Assembly (NCBI RefSeq): GCF_000019845.1
Contig: NC_010581.1
Location: 3,291,501 to 3,355,500, forward strand
Length of the DNA stretch: 64,000 nt
Reading direction: 5' to 3'
Source of the DNA: Beijerinckia indica subsp. indica ATCC 9039
GTDB lineage: Bacteria; Pseudomonadota; Alphaproteobacteria; Rhizobiales; Beijerinckiaceae
The translations under genes and the position numbers were made by a program. Below are positions 1 to 7,764 of this stretch, piece by piece; position 1 is the first letter of the stretch, and every line of letters starts with the position of its first letter. The notes beneath the pieces were generated by a model. The model was not told where the DNA came from. It worked only from the letters and a program-made list of their open reading frames with translations, and did not search any database.

Positions 1-40
1 TCGCCTCACGGCGACGGGAGGGACTCAAAAAGTCAGCTTC
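1..40 (-). CDS. IS3-family transposase OrfB, N-terminal fragment (runs off left edge)
   Basis: On the reverse strand, the frame one base back from orfA reads EADFLSPSRRREA and is open to the window edge. LSPSRRREA is the typical start of the DDE-transposase half of IS407-like elements. The overlap with the orfA stop at a TTTTT run fits a -1 programmed frameshift that makes the OrfAB fusion. The catalytic DDE core is outside the window. Confidence 0.6.
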
Positions 41-315
41 GACGCCTCTTGCAGGATCGCCTTGTCCAGCGCGAGATCGGCAACCAGCTTCTTCAGCCGC
101 GCATTCTCGCGCTCCAGATCCTTCATCCGACGCGCCTGGTCGACCTTCAGACCGCCATATTCCTTGCGCCAACGATACAGCGTCTGCTCCGAAATCCCAA
201 TCTGGCGACAAGCCTCGACCGCCGTCGAGCCCCGACCGACCACCACGTCCACCTCTCGCAGCTTCGCGATGACCTGCTCCGGCGTAAATCGCTGACGTCC
301 CATACGTTTCTCCAA
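25..315 (-). CDS. IS3-family transposase OrfA (helix-turn-helix subunit)
   Basis: This 96-residue protein is the DNA-binding half of an IS3-type transposase. Residues about 9-60 form the HTH_Tnp_1 fold with the usual motifs (RFTPEQVIAKLREV, ISEQTLYRWRKEYGG). Residues about 60-90 form the leucine-zipper-like coiled coil (DLERENARLKKLVADLALDK) used for multimerisation. The length matches complete OrfA proteins. Its stop codon overlaps a T-run where a -1 shift would continue into OrfB (EADFLSPSRRREA), as expected for programmed frameshifting in this family. It is the outermost gene of the island-like region. Family assignment is confident; activity cannot be judged because OrfB is cut off. Confidence 0.92.
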   Translation of the reverse strand: MEKRMGRQRFTPEQVIAKLREVDVVVGRGSTAVEACRQIGISEQTLYRWRKEYGGLKVDQARRMKDLERENARLKKLVADLALDKAILQEASKLTF

Positions 316-466
316 TTCCTATACCCAAAAGGACTCTCTTCAGAATTGGACCAGTTTTTCCAAGGCAGACCAATTGAGTCTCGAGCGTAGGGCGGCGCCT
401 GATCCATGTCAGTTGAAAAGTTCGTTCGAATGATCTATATGCTTTTCCGACGAAAGGAGTCGGCCC

Positions 467-1138
467 ATGACGGAGTCCAAAGCGACATCGAGCGGACACG
501 AAGCGCGTAGCGCAAAGACGCGCTCGCAGCTGATCGAAGCCGCGATCGAAGTGATCGGCGCTGTCGGCTACGAGGGGGCCAGCACCCGCGCGCTGGCAAC
601 GGCTGCGAAAACGACGCTGTCGGCTATTCCCTATCATTTCGGGGGCAAGAAGGAGCTCTACCTAGCTGCGGCAGGCATGATCGCCGACCATGCGGCCGGC
701 CGCTTCGAAGAGGCGCTCGCGCTTCTGGATGCAGCGAAGCCGTCCGAAAAGGCTGCTCACTTCGAGGAAGCGCTCACTGAGCTCACGCACATCATTATGG
801 AAGATGCCGAGCCCCATTCGTGGACGTCTTTCGTCGCGCGCTGCGCCTATGACAACGACGAAGCCTTCGCGCTGATCCACGAGCGAGCCATCGCTCCCAT
901 GCTGAAGCATCTCGTACAGGCTGCAAGCGACTTCACGGGAAGAGATCCCGCTGACGAGGCGCTCAGGTTACGGATCAACGCGATCGTGACCGCAATCATC
1001 AGCTTCAGGTTTCTGCGCGGTATCATGCTGCGAGGCATGGGCTGGGAGAGCATCCAGCCCGGCTGCATCGAGCAGGTCGAGGCTATGGTCCGCGATCTCT
1101 GCCGCAGCGACTTTCTTGCTGTCCGATTTTCCCACTGA
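467..1138 (+). CDS. TetR/AcrR-family transcriptional regulator, CecR-like
   Basis: This 223-residue one-component repressor has an N-terminal TetR helix-turn-helix at about residues 18-64 (TRSQLIEAAIEVIG, ASTRALATAAKTTLSAIPYHF, then KKELY). The remainder resembles the CecR/YbiH C-terminal domain (DUF1956), which senses small hydrophobic or toxic molecules; that subfamily call is from memory of the motifs. The ATG is preceded by GAAAGGAG at good spacing. It is followed on the same strand by a run of small membrane or amphipathic proteins, which are its most likely targets. No clear palindromic operator was identified upstream. Confidence 0.85.
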   Translation: MTESKATSSGHEARSAKTRSQLIEAAIEVIGAVGYEGASTRALATAAKTTLSAIPYHFGGKKELYLAAAGMIADHAAGRFEEALALLDAAKPSEKAAHFEEALTELTHIIMEDAEPHSWTSFVARCAYDNDEAFALIHERAIAPMLKHLVQAASDFTGRDPADEALRLRINAIVTAIISFRFLRGIMLRGMGWESIQPGCIEQVEAMVRDLCRSDFLAVRFSH

Positions 1139-1214
1139 GGCGCGGGAGAAGGAGTAAGAGCCCAGCTTCAGGCGCCTCGACAATCTTCTCGTCAGGCAAA
1201 GACGGAATCATACG

Positions 1215-1823
1215 ATGAGCAATCAATCCTATGCGCATGAAACCATTGCCTGGGCGAAGCAGCGCCTCGACGATGCGGATACGATCGTGTCCGAGGTCGA
1301 GAAAGCCGCCGAAGGGCTGAAGGAAGAGGCCCGCAAGGAAGCGGATGCCGCACTCGCCCGTCTACGGACCTCGCGCGGCAAGATCCAGAAAATCTATGAT
1401 GGACTTCGTGCAGAGGCGGCAGACGCGAAGGAAGGCGTCGAAAAGGTTCAGGGGGCACTCGAGGTTGAGTGGATCGAGGTCGAATCCGCGCTCCAGTCCT
1501 ACTTGAGCGGCGCGAAAGATCAGGCGGAAGCTGTGCGCGGGCTCGTGGTCGCACGAGCACAGACCCAGCGTCGGTCGTGGGAAGCAACGCTGCAGAGGAT
1601 TCGCGACCGGGCGGCCGACGCCGTCGAGACCGCGCGTGGAGAACTCGACGCTGCAATCAAACGCTTGTCCGACGAGGCGGAGAAATTCCAGGCTCGGATC
1701 GGTGATGCCAAAGATGCCGGCGACGAGTCCTGGGAAGCCGTGAAGAGCGGCGTGGCTGAAGCCAAGGTCGTGCATGACCGTACGATTCAGCGGATCAAGG
1801 ACGCGTTCTCGAAGCTGTTCTGA
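1215..1823 (+). CDS. Long amphipathic-helix protein, apolipoprotein/phasin-like, unknown function
   Basis: This 202-residue, almost wholly helical, highly charged protein has no membrane segment and no signal peptide. It is rich in Ala, Glu, Lys, Arg and Asp with heptad-like spacing (AEGLKEEARKEADAALARL, RDRAADAVETARGELDAAIK). That composition resembles apolipoprotein-, phasin- or LEA-like proteins that coat membranes or granules, but I recognise no named family. It lies 76 bp after the TetR gene and before two small membrane proteins, so a role at the membrane surface is an inference. The start ATG gives MSNQSYAHETIAWAKQRL; no strong Shine-Dalgarno is visible. Confidence 0.7.
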   Translation: MSNQSYAHETIAWAKQRLDDADTIVSEVEKAAEGLKEEARKEADAALARLRTSRGKIQKIYDGLRAEAADAKEGVEKVQGALEVEWIEVESALQSYLSGAKDQAEAVRGLVVARAQTQRRSWEATLQRIRDRAADAVETARGELDAAIKRLSDEAEKFQARIGDAKDAGDESWEAVKSGVAEAKVVHDRTIQRIKDAFSKLF

Positions 1824-1922
1824 TCGAGGCGCTTCGGCCTTTCGACAATTCTGAATCGAGGAAGGCGGGAAATTACAGCCCCCCGTTTTTCGCCTCCGGC
1901 AAACGTTTCAAAGGAGAAGGCT

Positions 1923-2204
1923 ATGAGCCTGATGAGCGAAATCCAGATCTTGCGTGCGCAAATTGATGCTCATGCTCGCAAGGCGCCGGCCGCTGATGTG
2001 GGCGTGGAGCAGGGACCTGTGCCGCCACGTCCAAGCCGGGACATCCCTCATGAGGGGCTCGACGTCGACGCTTTTCTGAAAGCGGTGAACGAGACCCTCG
2101 ACGAGTTCGCCGATGAACTCGACCGGTTCCCGCGTCTGACGGCGCTCGCGGCGCTCGGGCTGGGGCTCGCAGCCGGCGTCGTCATCGGCCGCCAACTCCG
2201 CTAG
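1923..2204 (+). CDS. Small tail-anchored membrane protein, YqjD/ElaB-like
   Basis: This 93-residue protein has a soluble N-terminal part and one glycine-rich hydrophobic segment at about 71-89 (LTALAALGLGLAAGVVIG) ending in RQLR. This layout, a helical acidic stretch followed by a C-terminal Gly-rich anchor and terminal arginines, resembles the DUF883 proteins YqjD and ElaB, which tether ribosomes to the inner membrane in stationary phase in Escherichia coli. Sequence similarity is weak, so the assignment rests on architecture and on the next gene, which is YqjE-like. A clear AAAGGAGAAGG ribosome-binding site precedes the ATG. Confidence 0.65.
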   Translation: MSLMSEIQILRAQIDAHARKAPAADVGVEQGPVPPRPSRDIPHEGLDVDAFLKAVNETLDEFADELDRFPRLTALAALGLGLAAGVVIGRQLR

Positions 2205-2234
2205 CCGTCTTCCCGACCGCCAGAAAGGTCAACA

Positions 2235-2684
2235 ATGCCCACTCTCAATTCCACGAAACTGTATGGTCGCGTGGCGTTGCTGCGTCGTCAGGTTCTTCTT
2301 CGGCAGCTGATCCGGCGCGCCATCGCCGGGGCACTCGCAGTCGCCGCCTTCACCGTTACTGCTGGGCTGGCCACCTATGCGCTGTTCCTTGCGCTCAGGG
2401 CTCCGTTCGGCGACCTCAACGCGGCGCTAGCCGTGGCGGCACTCTACCTTGCAATGGCGTTCGTTCTGCTGGCCTACACGTTGCGCGAACCGCATTCCCC
2501 TGAACTCGAAGCACTGGCGGAAATGGAGGCGGCCGCGCTTGAGACGATCACGGCTGAGACGCAGGGCGTGGTCCAGTTGGTCAACACCGCCGGTCATCGC
2601 TTTGAGAACCTCGGAGGCAGTCTGACGCTCGGCGTCAGCATCCTCGGTGCGCTTCGCAGGCTCTTAGCCGCCCGAAAGCCCTGA
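2235..2684 (+). CDS. Two-TM membrane protein, YqjE/phage-holin-3_6-like
   Basis: This 149-residue inner-membrane protein has two adjacent membrane segments at about 30-54 and 62-82 separated by a short charged turn (RAPFGDLN), then an acidic helical cytoplasmic tail. The pattern of a basic N-terminus, two close TMs and an EL-EME helix fits the Pfam phage_holin_3_6 group, which includes E. coli YqjE. YqjE is encoded next to YqjD in enterobacteria, and the same order is seen here. The gene starts 31 bp after its neighbour, so cotranscription is likely. The molecular function of the family is not known. Confidence 0.65.
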   Translation: MPTLNSTKLYGRVALLRRQVLLRQLIRRAIAGALAVAAFTVTAGLATYALFLALRAPFGDLNAALAVAALYLAMAFVLLAYTLREPHSPELEALAEMEAAALETITAETQGVVQLVNTAGHRFENLGGSLTLGVSILGALRRLLAARKP

Positions 2685-2811
2685 GGCGAGCCAGTCCGCT
2701 AGGTCGCCGTGCCGGTCCATTCCGCAGCGCGCTCGCACCCGCACATCCATTGGAAGCCTGAATTTCTCCGCCCATGTCACACGCATGCCGGTCACCCGAA
2801 AGGACTATGCA

Positions 2812-3324
2812 ATGCCGGACCTCATCGTCGTCGGTTTCGATACCCAGGACGCGGCGGACGACGTTCTGCTCAAGCTTGCCAAGCTTCAGAACGAGTATCT
2901 CGTCGACCTTGAAGACGCTGTCGTAGCCATACGTGACGAGAACGGCAAGCTTCATCTGAAGCAAAGCCTCGATCTGACCGCTTTCGGCGCCTCCTCCGGT
3001 CTGATTTCCGGGGCCCTGTGGGGCGGACTGGTTGGACTGCTGCTGCTCAATCCGCTCGCGGGCTTCACCATCGGCGGCCTGGTCGGTGCAGGAACCGGCG
3101 CCTTGTCGGGCTCGCTGGCCGACTATGGGATCAACGACGACTTCATCAGATCGCTCGCATCGACGATCCCTGCCCAGAGTTCGGCGCTGTTCGTCCTCGT
3201 GCGCAAGGCCCAGCCGGAAAAGGTTCTTGCCGAGCTGGCGGGGCTGAAGGGCCTCGTTCTCAAGACATCGCTGTCTCCAGATGCCGAGCAAAAGCTCAGC
3301 AAGGCGCTTTCCAAAACTGCCTAA
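2812..3324 (+). CDS. DUF1269 family membrane protein
   Basis: This 170-residue protein belongs to the DUF1269 family. It begins with MPDLIVVGFD and a ferredoxin-like N-terminal part. A long glycine-rich hydrophobic stretch follows at about 58-105 (LWGGLVGLLLLNPLAGFTIG), then a C-terminal domain with the usual SSALFVLVRKAQPEKVL motif. I chose ATG 2812 over an upstream ATG at 2785 because GAAAGGA sits 7 bases before it and the protein then starts like family members. It closes the same-strand run that follows the TetR gene. Members of this family often sit with stress genes; a biochemical role is not established. Confidence 0.85.
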   Translation: MPDLIVVGFDTQDAADDVLLKLAKLQNEYLVDLEDAVVAIRDENGKLHLKQSLDLTAFGASSGLISGALWGGLVGLLLLNPLAGFTIGGLVGAGTGALSGSLADYGINDDFIRSLASTIPAQSSALFVLVRKAQPEKVLAELAGLKGLVLKTSLSPDAEQKLSKALSKTA

Positions 3325-3694
3325 TTTTGCTGACGCCCTGAAAGCACGTCGGCTCGAATCCGGTTGTTCGGGGCTGAACTTCCGACAGGGCGGCCGGCAC
3401 GACGTGCGAGCGGCGGTGCTCGGTCTGATCCACGCGTACCGACGTCCAGCACAGGGAATCCACGGCATGAATGATCGCAATCTCAATTTCGACGCGCTCG
3501 TCATCGGCACTGACCAAGAGCGCCTCACTGCCCTATGTGAGTGCCTTATGCGGCCTCATTGAACAATGGTTGGCCGCTCCGGGCGATTTTAGGTGCCGAA
3601 CGGGCCATTCGCGCTGTGGCTTCCAGGACCTGGACATAAAATCCCGGCGGCGCGGCGCGGCCCAGCGTCACGCAATCAAATGAAAGGAACCTAA
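3325..3694. other. Intergenic stretch with no supported gene
   Basis: This 370-base gap lies between the DUF1269 gene and the AttH-like gene. A short open frame from 3467 begins MNDRNLNFDALVIGT, reminiscent of the N-terminus of flavoprotein disulfide reductases, but it diverges and stops within about 30 codons. At most it is a gene remnant. No RNA gene or clear terminator was seen. Confidence 0.5.
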
Positions 3695-4822
3695 ATGACA
3701 AGTTGTGATTTCCTCCGTTCTTTCGATGTTCGCAATCCCAGGATCGGGACAACCCGCGAGGAATGGGCCCCCCATGCGGCCATGAGCGCCAAGACGTTCG
3801 AATGGTGGTACATGACGACCTATCTGCATGACGACCTTGGCAACGCCTACTTCTACTTCCTGTGCCTGAGCGCCTTCCAGGGCGAAGCCTATCAGCGCAA
3901 TGTCACCGGCAGGACCGCACCCGAGGGGACGACGGTGCTGAGCATCGCATCCCTGTTCAGCCACTACGCCAGTGAACGGGTCTGGCCTTCAATGAGGGTG
4001 CCATTCACGCCGACCGACAGCCTGTTCGACCCTTCCAGCAACTGCGTTCGGGTTGATGCGGGCGATGGCACGAACGTATCCTGGAGCTTTGGCCAGGACG
4101 CGATGAAGCTTTCGCATAACACCTCCGAGGGCGTCTCGCTGGAAGCTGCCATCACCGGCCTCGACACCGTGCTGTGGCATCAGGACCATGCGGGAGAGAA
4201 GCACGGCATTGAAGGCTTCATCCAGCAGGGCGCCGAAGATGACTTCAGCTTCTATTATTCGCTGCCGCGCGCGCATCTCACTGGAACGCTGACCCTGCCG
4301 TCCGAGGCAGGCGCGCCGGCGAAACGCAGCGTAAGCGGCCGCGCCTGGATCGATCGCCAGTGGGGAGATTTTGCAACGCTGTTCTGGGAATGGTCCTCAT
4401 TCCGGTTCCAGAGTGGCGCCAGCGTACACATCTACAATTTCTACAACGGGCATCAGGAGGCGGTCTATCAGGATGCCGACGGAGGCGTTCATCGCCTGAA
4501 GGACAAGGTGATCGTGCGGCAGAATGGCTATGTGAAATCTCCCAACATCGGCAACTGGGTCAGTTGGGGCTGGACCTATGAATTCCCGATCGAGATCGAG
4601 GGGTCGCGGCGCTTCACCGTCAAGCCGTTCGGCGCGCGGGATTTCATGGAGTATCCGACGCTGCAAACTCAGGTTCCCGTGCAGTTGAACGGCTATGGAT
4701 TGTTCGAAGGCGCCGGTGCGTTGATCGACGACGAAACCGGAAATGTCGTGGGCGTTTCCATCAATGAATCAGCCGACATCCGCGCGATGCAAAACGGCCC
4801 TTACGAGAAGAACCAGAACTGA
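3695..4822 (+). CDS. AttH/CrtC-like (lipocalin-type hydratase) family protein
   Basis: This 375-residue protein carries motifs of the AttH/CrtC superfamily, two consecutive lipocalin-like barrels that include carotenoid 1,2-hydratase: FEWWYMTTYL near the N-terminus and GRAWIDRQWGDF in the middle. The rest is rich in Trp, Tyr and Phe, as expected for such barrels. It has no signal peptide, unlike the secreted members. No carotenoid or other pathway genes are nearby, so the substrate is unknown; a hydrophobic or terpenoid ligand is the family expectation. It follows the envelope-protein cluster on the same strand after 370 bases, and AAAGGAACC precedes the ATG. Confidence 0.75.
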   Translation: MTSCDFLRSFDVRNPRIGTTREEWAPHAAMSAKTFEWWYMTTYLHDDLGNAYFYFLCLSAFQGEAYQRNVTGRTAPEGTTVLSIASLFSHYASERVWPSMRVPFTPTDSLFDPSSNCVRVDAGDGTNVSWSFGQDAMKLSHNTSEGVSLEAAITGLDTVLWHQDHAGEKHGIEGFIQQGAEDDFSFYYSLPRAHLTGTLTLPSEAGAPAKRSVSGRAWIDRQWGDFATLFWEWSSFRFQSGASVHIYNFYNGHQEAVYQDADGGVHRLKDKVIVRQNGYVKSPNIGNWVSWGWTYEFPIEIEGSRRFTVKPFGARDFMEYPTLQTQVPVQLNGYGLFEGAGALIDDETGNVVGVSINESADIRAMQNGPYEKNQN

Positions 4823-4837
4823 TTTCATGGGTCAGGA

Positions 4838-4879
4838 GATCCGGTTCATTCGCCGTCCCCGTGACGGGTGAACCGGATC
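4838..4879 (+). terminator. Probable terminator after the AttH-like gene
   Basis: Perfect 11-base arms GATCCGGTTCA (4838-4848) and TGAACCGGATC (4869-4879) flank a GC-rich loop 16 bases past the stop. A T-rich stretch follows at about 4890-4905, slightly too far for a textbook intrinsic terminator. Confidence 0.5.
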
Positions 4880-5189
4880 ACCAGATAGCGTATTTTTCTT
4901 TGTTCGCGGCCATCACAAAATCCTGTTGGGCAGGCCAGTCCTGCTACATCCGCAAGTTCCCGTCCCCCACCTTTCCTGTCCCCGTTTTTGGAGATATTAG
5001 AGTATAAAAAAGAGGATATTGGGGAACGGAGGAGTGGAATTGCTGTGAGCCCCGTCTCTCATCCAGCTGAGGCCAGAGACCTCGGGTGAGTGTGGCGCTG
5101 ATGCGCCGGGTGATCAACGGTGGATCGGCGGAGCTGGTCGGGGTTGCGCAGCCGATCGCCCGTTGCGGTGAAGGTCGATGCGAATGCTC

Positions 5190-5880
5190 TCGGCGTCAGG
5201 TAGCCGAGCGCATGAATGGTGACATTGATCTGCCCGGCCAGACGCTTCATCTCGGCCTCCGCTGCCAACGCCTCCCGACCCACGCCAGCGCCTTCGAGAA
5301 AGCTTGCGCAATCCCTCGCCTCCACTCCGCGCATCGCCCTTTCGATCCGCGCAAGCGTCTGCGTCAGGTCGGGGCCTGTCAACTGCAGGAGCAGATCGCG
5401 AATATCCGCAGGATTCGTCACGCGCCCGCCTGACCGGCGAAACGAAGGCGATCGATCTGATTGTAGTTGATCACCGCTGGGTCGGCGCCGATCACCGGAA
5501 ATCGGCTGACCACGTAATGCACCACCTTGTCCATTCCCAGTTCCTGTTTCAGCAGATGTTCGCGGCCACGCTCCTTCTTCAGGGCGCGCGCGTAGTAAAT
5601 GGACATGGATCACGAACGCCGCCGCGGGCGGCAGTTCTTCCGTGTGCACCGGCGGCGAGACGATGCGCGTGATCTTGATGGGCTCGCTTGCGCCGAGGTC
5701 GGCGAACAGGGCGCCCGGCATCGGCAACCGGAAGCGCCGGGCCATCACCGCCCGGAAATCCTCCAGCTCTGCCTCGGGGCCCTGAAGTATGGGTCAGCCT
5801 CCCCGATCGACATGCGCCTTGGCGCGCCCGCCGATGCCGCCGACCGGGGCGTAATGGTCGAGGGCGATCGCTCGATTCAC
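5190..5880 (-). pseudogene. Decayed gene of unrecognised family (stop plus two frameshifts)
   Basis: On the reverse strand a coherent protein can be followed only by changing frame. QGPEAELEDFRAVMARRF runs to PPAAAFVIHVH (about 5780-5600). The next frame carries YYARALKKERGREHLLKQEL to NQIDRLRFAGQAG (5606-5420). The first frame then resumes with VTNPADIRDLLLQL to AGQINVTIHALG (5425-5200). An in-frame TGA interrupts the upstream part near 5793, and the C-terminus loses its protein-like character after about 5200. The two shifts compensate each other. I do not recognise the family; it looks like a conserved hypothetical protein decaying inside the island. Sequencing error at two sites is an alternative but would not explain the stop. 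Confidence 0.55.
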
Positions 5881-6605
5881 AGGGCGAAGCCGCCATCGAT
5901 CGTGAGGCTTGAGCCCGTCATGTACCCCGCCTCATCTCCCGCAAGGTAGGAGACGAGGGCGGCGATTTCGGAGGGTTGCCCGACCCGCTTCAACGGGGCC
6001 GCTTCCGCCAGTCGGCCAATCATCGCAGCGGTCAGGTCGGTTTCCGTCGGCCCCGGCTGGATGTTGTTCACGGTGATCCTGCGCGGCGCCAGATCGATCG
6101 CAATGCCTTTAACCATCGTCGCGACTGCCGCCTTGGTCATCGCATAGACGGTCGTTCCGGGGTGGCTCGACCGCACCGCCGTGTTGCTGCCGATCGTGAT
6201 GATGCGCCCCCCCTCGCGCATGTGCGAGACGGCAGCCTGGATCGCCAGGAAAACACCGCGGATGTTTACAGCGAGCATCTGGTCGAGATCCTCGATTCTG
6301 AACACATCGATCGTGCCGACCCGCATGATGCCGGCGTTGACGACCACGACATCGATCGTCCCGAAGGCCTCGACAGCCTTGGCCACGGCGGAGGAGATGG
6401 CCTGGGCGTCGGCACTATCGGCCTCGATCGCCAGCGCGGCGCCGCCCTTCGCCTCGATTTGCGCGACCACCTCGGCCGCACTGTCCGGGCGGGAAACATA
6501 GGTCAAGGCGACGGCGAATCCATCCTCCGCCAGCCGCAGCGCAGCCCCGGCTCCGATGCCGCGCGATCCGCCGAACACTAGGGCTGTTTTTTCAGTCACG
6601 CTCAT
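5877..6605 (-). CDS. SDR-family NAD(P)-dependent oxidoreductase
   Basis: This 242-residue classical short-chain dehydrogenase/reductase has the nucleotide-binding GGSRGIG at residues 12-18, VVNAG at about 88-92, and the catalytic Ser140, Tyr154 and Lys158 (YAMTK). The PGPTETD stretch and the C-terminal GSSLTIDGGF are also typical. The start is ATG 6605, preceded by TGGAG at 7-8 bases; longer forms lack a good site. The family reduces ketones or oxidises alcohols, and the substrate cannot be read from sequence. A TetR gene lies directly upstream on the same strand, and an operator-like site shared with that gene overlaps this promoter, so local repression is likely. Confidence 0.9.
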   Translation of the reverse strand: MSVTEKTALVFGGSRGIGAGAALRLAEDGFAVALTYVSRPDSAAEVVAQIEAKGGAALAIEADSADAQAISSAVAKAVEAFGTIDVVVVNAGIMRVGTIDVFRIEDLDQMLAVNIRGVFLAIQAAVSHMREGGRIITIGSNTAVRSSHPGTTVYAMTKAAVATMVKGIAIDLAPRRITVNNIQPGPTETDLTAAMIGRLAEAAPLKRVGQPSEIAALVSYLAGDEAGYMTGSSLTIDGGFAL

Positions 6606-6617
6606 TGAATACTCCAT

Positions 6618-6641
6618 ATTATTGATCGATAAGTCCATAAT
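6618..6641. promoter_or_regulatory. Putative TetR operator in front of the SDR gene
   Basis: The 24-base sequence starting ATTATTGATCGAT and ending TCCATAAT nearly matches a site at 7276-7300 upstream of the adjacent TetR gene; only about two internal bases differ. The core TTGATCGATAA is close to palindromic. It lies 13-36 bases before the SDR start codon. Similarity and placement suggest an operator for that regulator; binding is inferred. Confidence 0.6.
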
Positions 6642-6672
6642 TGAGCGCGATTGTTCATGGCGATGTGATTTC

Positions 6673-7257
6673 CTAGCTTGCCCGAAGCCGATCGACGGCG
6701 AACCGCACCATTGCCCGAAGCGCATCCGCGTCAACACCGCCCCGAGCGCCGAGCTGGATTCCGGTCATCTGGAGGTGAACGAAGCCCGCAGCCTCATCGG
6801 GGTCGAGATGCGGGTCCAGCTCCCCGAGCGCCTGGCCTTCCCGGATCCGCGCAGCAAGGCGGGTCGTCAGGGGCGGCAGTGCCCTTGCGCCGAGAGCGCA
6901 GATATCGGGGTCGGAGGCGCCAAATTCGCTAACCGTGCCGATGCCCATGCATCCCATTGAGCGCTGGTTGTCATCGTCCGGGATGAGACCGATCAACAGA
7001 TTGAGAATGCCCTCCACAGGGGAGACGGGTTCGCTCAAGCGCTGTAAGTGTGCGGCGATGGTCCGACGGTGATAGACTCCAAGCGCTTCGAGAAAGAGAT
7101 GCCGCTTGTCCCCGAAGGCGTTGTAAAGGCTTTGGCGCCCGATCCCCATCGCCTCCACGAGTTCTTCGGTGGAGGTAGCGGCATAGCCCTTGCCCCAGAA
7201 CACACCAATAGCTCGGTCCAGGGCGGCATCGCGATCGAATTCCCGAGGTCTGGCCAT
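6673..7257 (-). CDS. TetR/AcrR-family transcriptional regulator
   Basis: This 194-residue repressor has an N-terminal helix-turn-helix at about 10-56 (DRAIGVFWGKGYAATSTEEL, MGIGRQSLYNAFGDKRHLF) typical of the TetR subgroup that includes YjdC/AcrR-like regulators of detoxification SDRs. The C-terminal ligand domain contains MGCMGIGTVSEFG and ends VRFAVDRLRAS. It is transcribed toward the SDR gene 67 bases downstream, and an operator-like palindrome precedes each gene, suggesting autoregulation and control of the SDR. The inducer is unknown. Confidence 0.9.
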   Translation of the reverse strand: MARPREFDRDAALDRAIGVFWGKGYAATSTEELVEAMGIGRQSLYNAFGDKRHLFLEALGVYHRRTIAAHLQRLSEPVSPVEGILNLLIGLIPDDDNQRSMGCMGIGTVSEFGASDPDICALGARALPPLTTRLAARIREGQALGELDPHLDPDEAAGFVHLQMTGIQLGARGGVDADALRAMVRFAVDRLRAS

Positions 7258-7275
7258 TTGGTTTGAAGCAGCGCC

Positions 7276-7300
7276 ATTATTGATCGATCAATCCATAACT
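7276..7300. promoter_or_regulatory. Putative TetR operator in front of the regulator gene
   Basis: ATTATTGATCGATCAATCCATAA contains the perfect 14-base palindrome ATTGATCGATCAAT (7279-7292). It matches the site before the downstream SDR gene (6618-6641) over almost its whole length. It lies about 20 bases upstream of the TetR start, as expected for autorepression. Confidence 0.65.
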
Positions 7301-7764
7301 GACGCTGGCGGGGTTGTCAAAGAGGTTCCATTAGAAATGTGCGGATGGCACCAGATCGTGCACGCTGTTTCCCACCGCAGTGCCTGCTTCCAAGCTGTCG
7401 ATAAAAATAGAGAAAGATGACTGAGTTGCCTTACCGAGCATCCCAACTATTCTGCCATCGGCATTGGGGCACCGATCCGCTGGGCGGCGAACAGAAGCGT
7501 TAAACTCCGCATGAAACTCTGGCGGGGTGCTGAGAGCATTCAGGGCCTCGACACCTGGTTACGTTGGTCCCGGCGACCCGAATTAAATCCGAATTTCCGC
7601 CCATCGACGCTAGCCAATATTCTTCGCAGTGGCGGTTGCCGAAAACACCAACCATCCGATCTGCACGCTAGACCACGATATTGCCGCATCGCCGTGTCGC
7701 GCATCTTCCAATCATTGGTATCTATCGGCTATCTCTTAATCAAGAGATCAATGGGAGATACGAG
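7301..7764. other. Intergenic stretch inside the island, no supported gene
   Basis: This gap of about 460 bases lies between the divergently oriented TetR and AlpA-like genes. Open frames here have no recognisable motif and poor ribosome-binding sites. No repeat or RNA structure was identified. It may be remnant island DNA. Confidence 0.4.

Larger units (their letters stand above)
1..367 (-). mobile_element. IS3-family insertion sequence, 5' portion (cut by window edge)
   Basis: This is the transposase-proximal end of an IS3-like element (IS407-type by protein motifs) reading leftward out of the window. It contains orfA and the first codons of orfB in the -1 frame. The outer end is probably near 367, because the reverse strand there begins TGCCTTGGAAAAACTGG and IS3 ends start with TG. 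The other inverted repeat and the target duplication lie outside the window, so completeness cannot be judged. Confidence 0.75.

Noticed and set aside
3467..3562. Possible flavoprotein N-terminus (NFDALVIGT)
   Set aside because: Only about nine residues look alike; the GxGxxG loop is not completed and the frame stops soon after.
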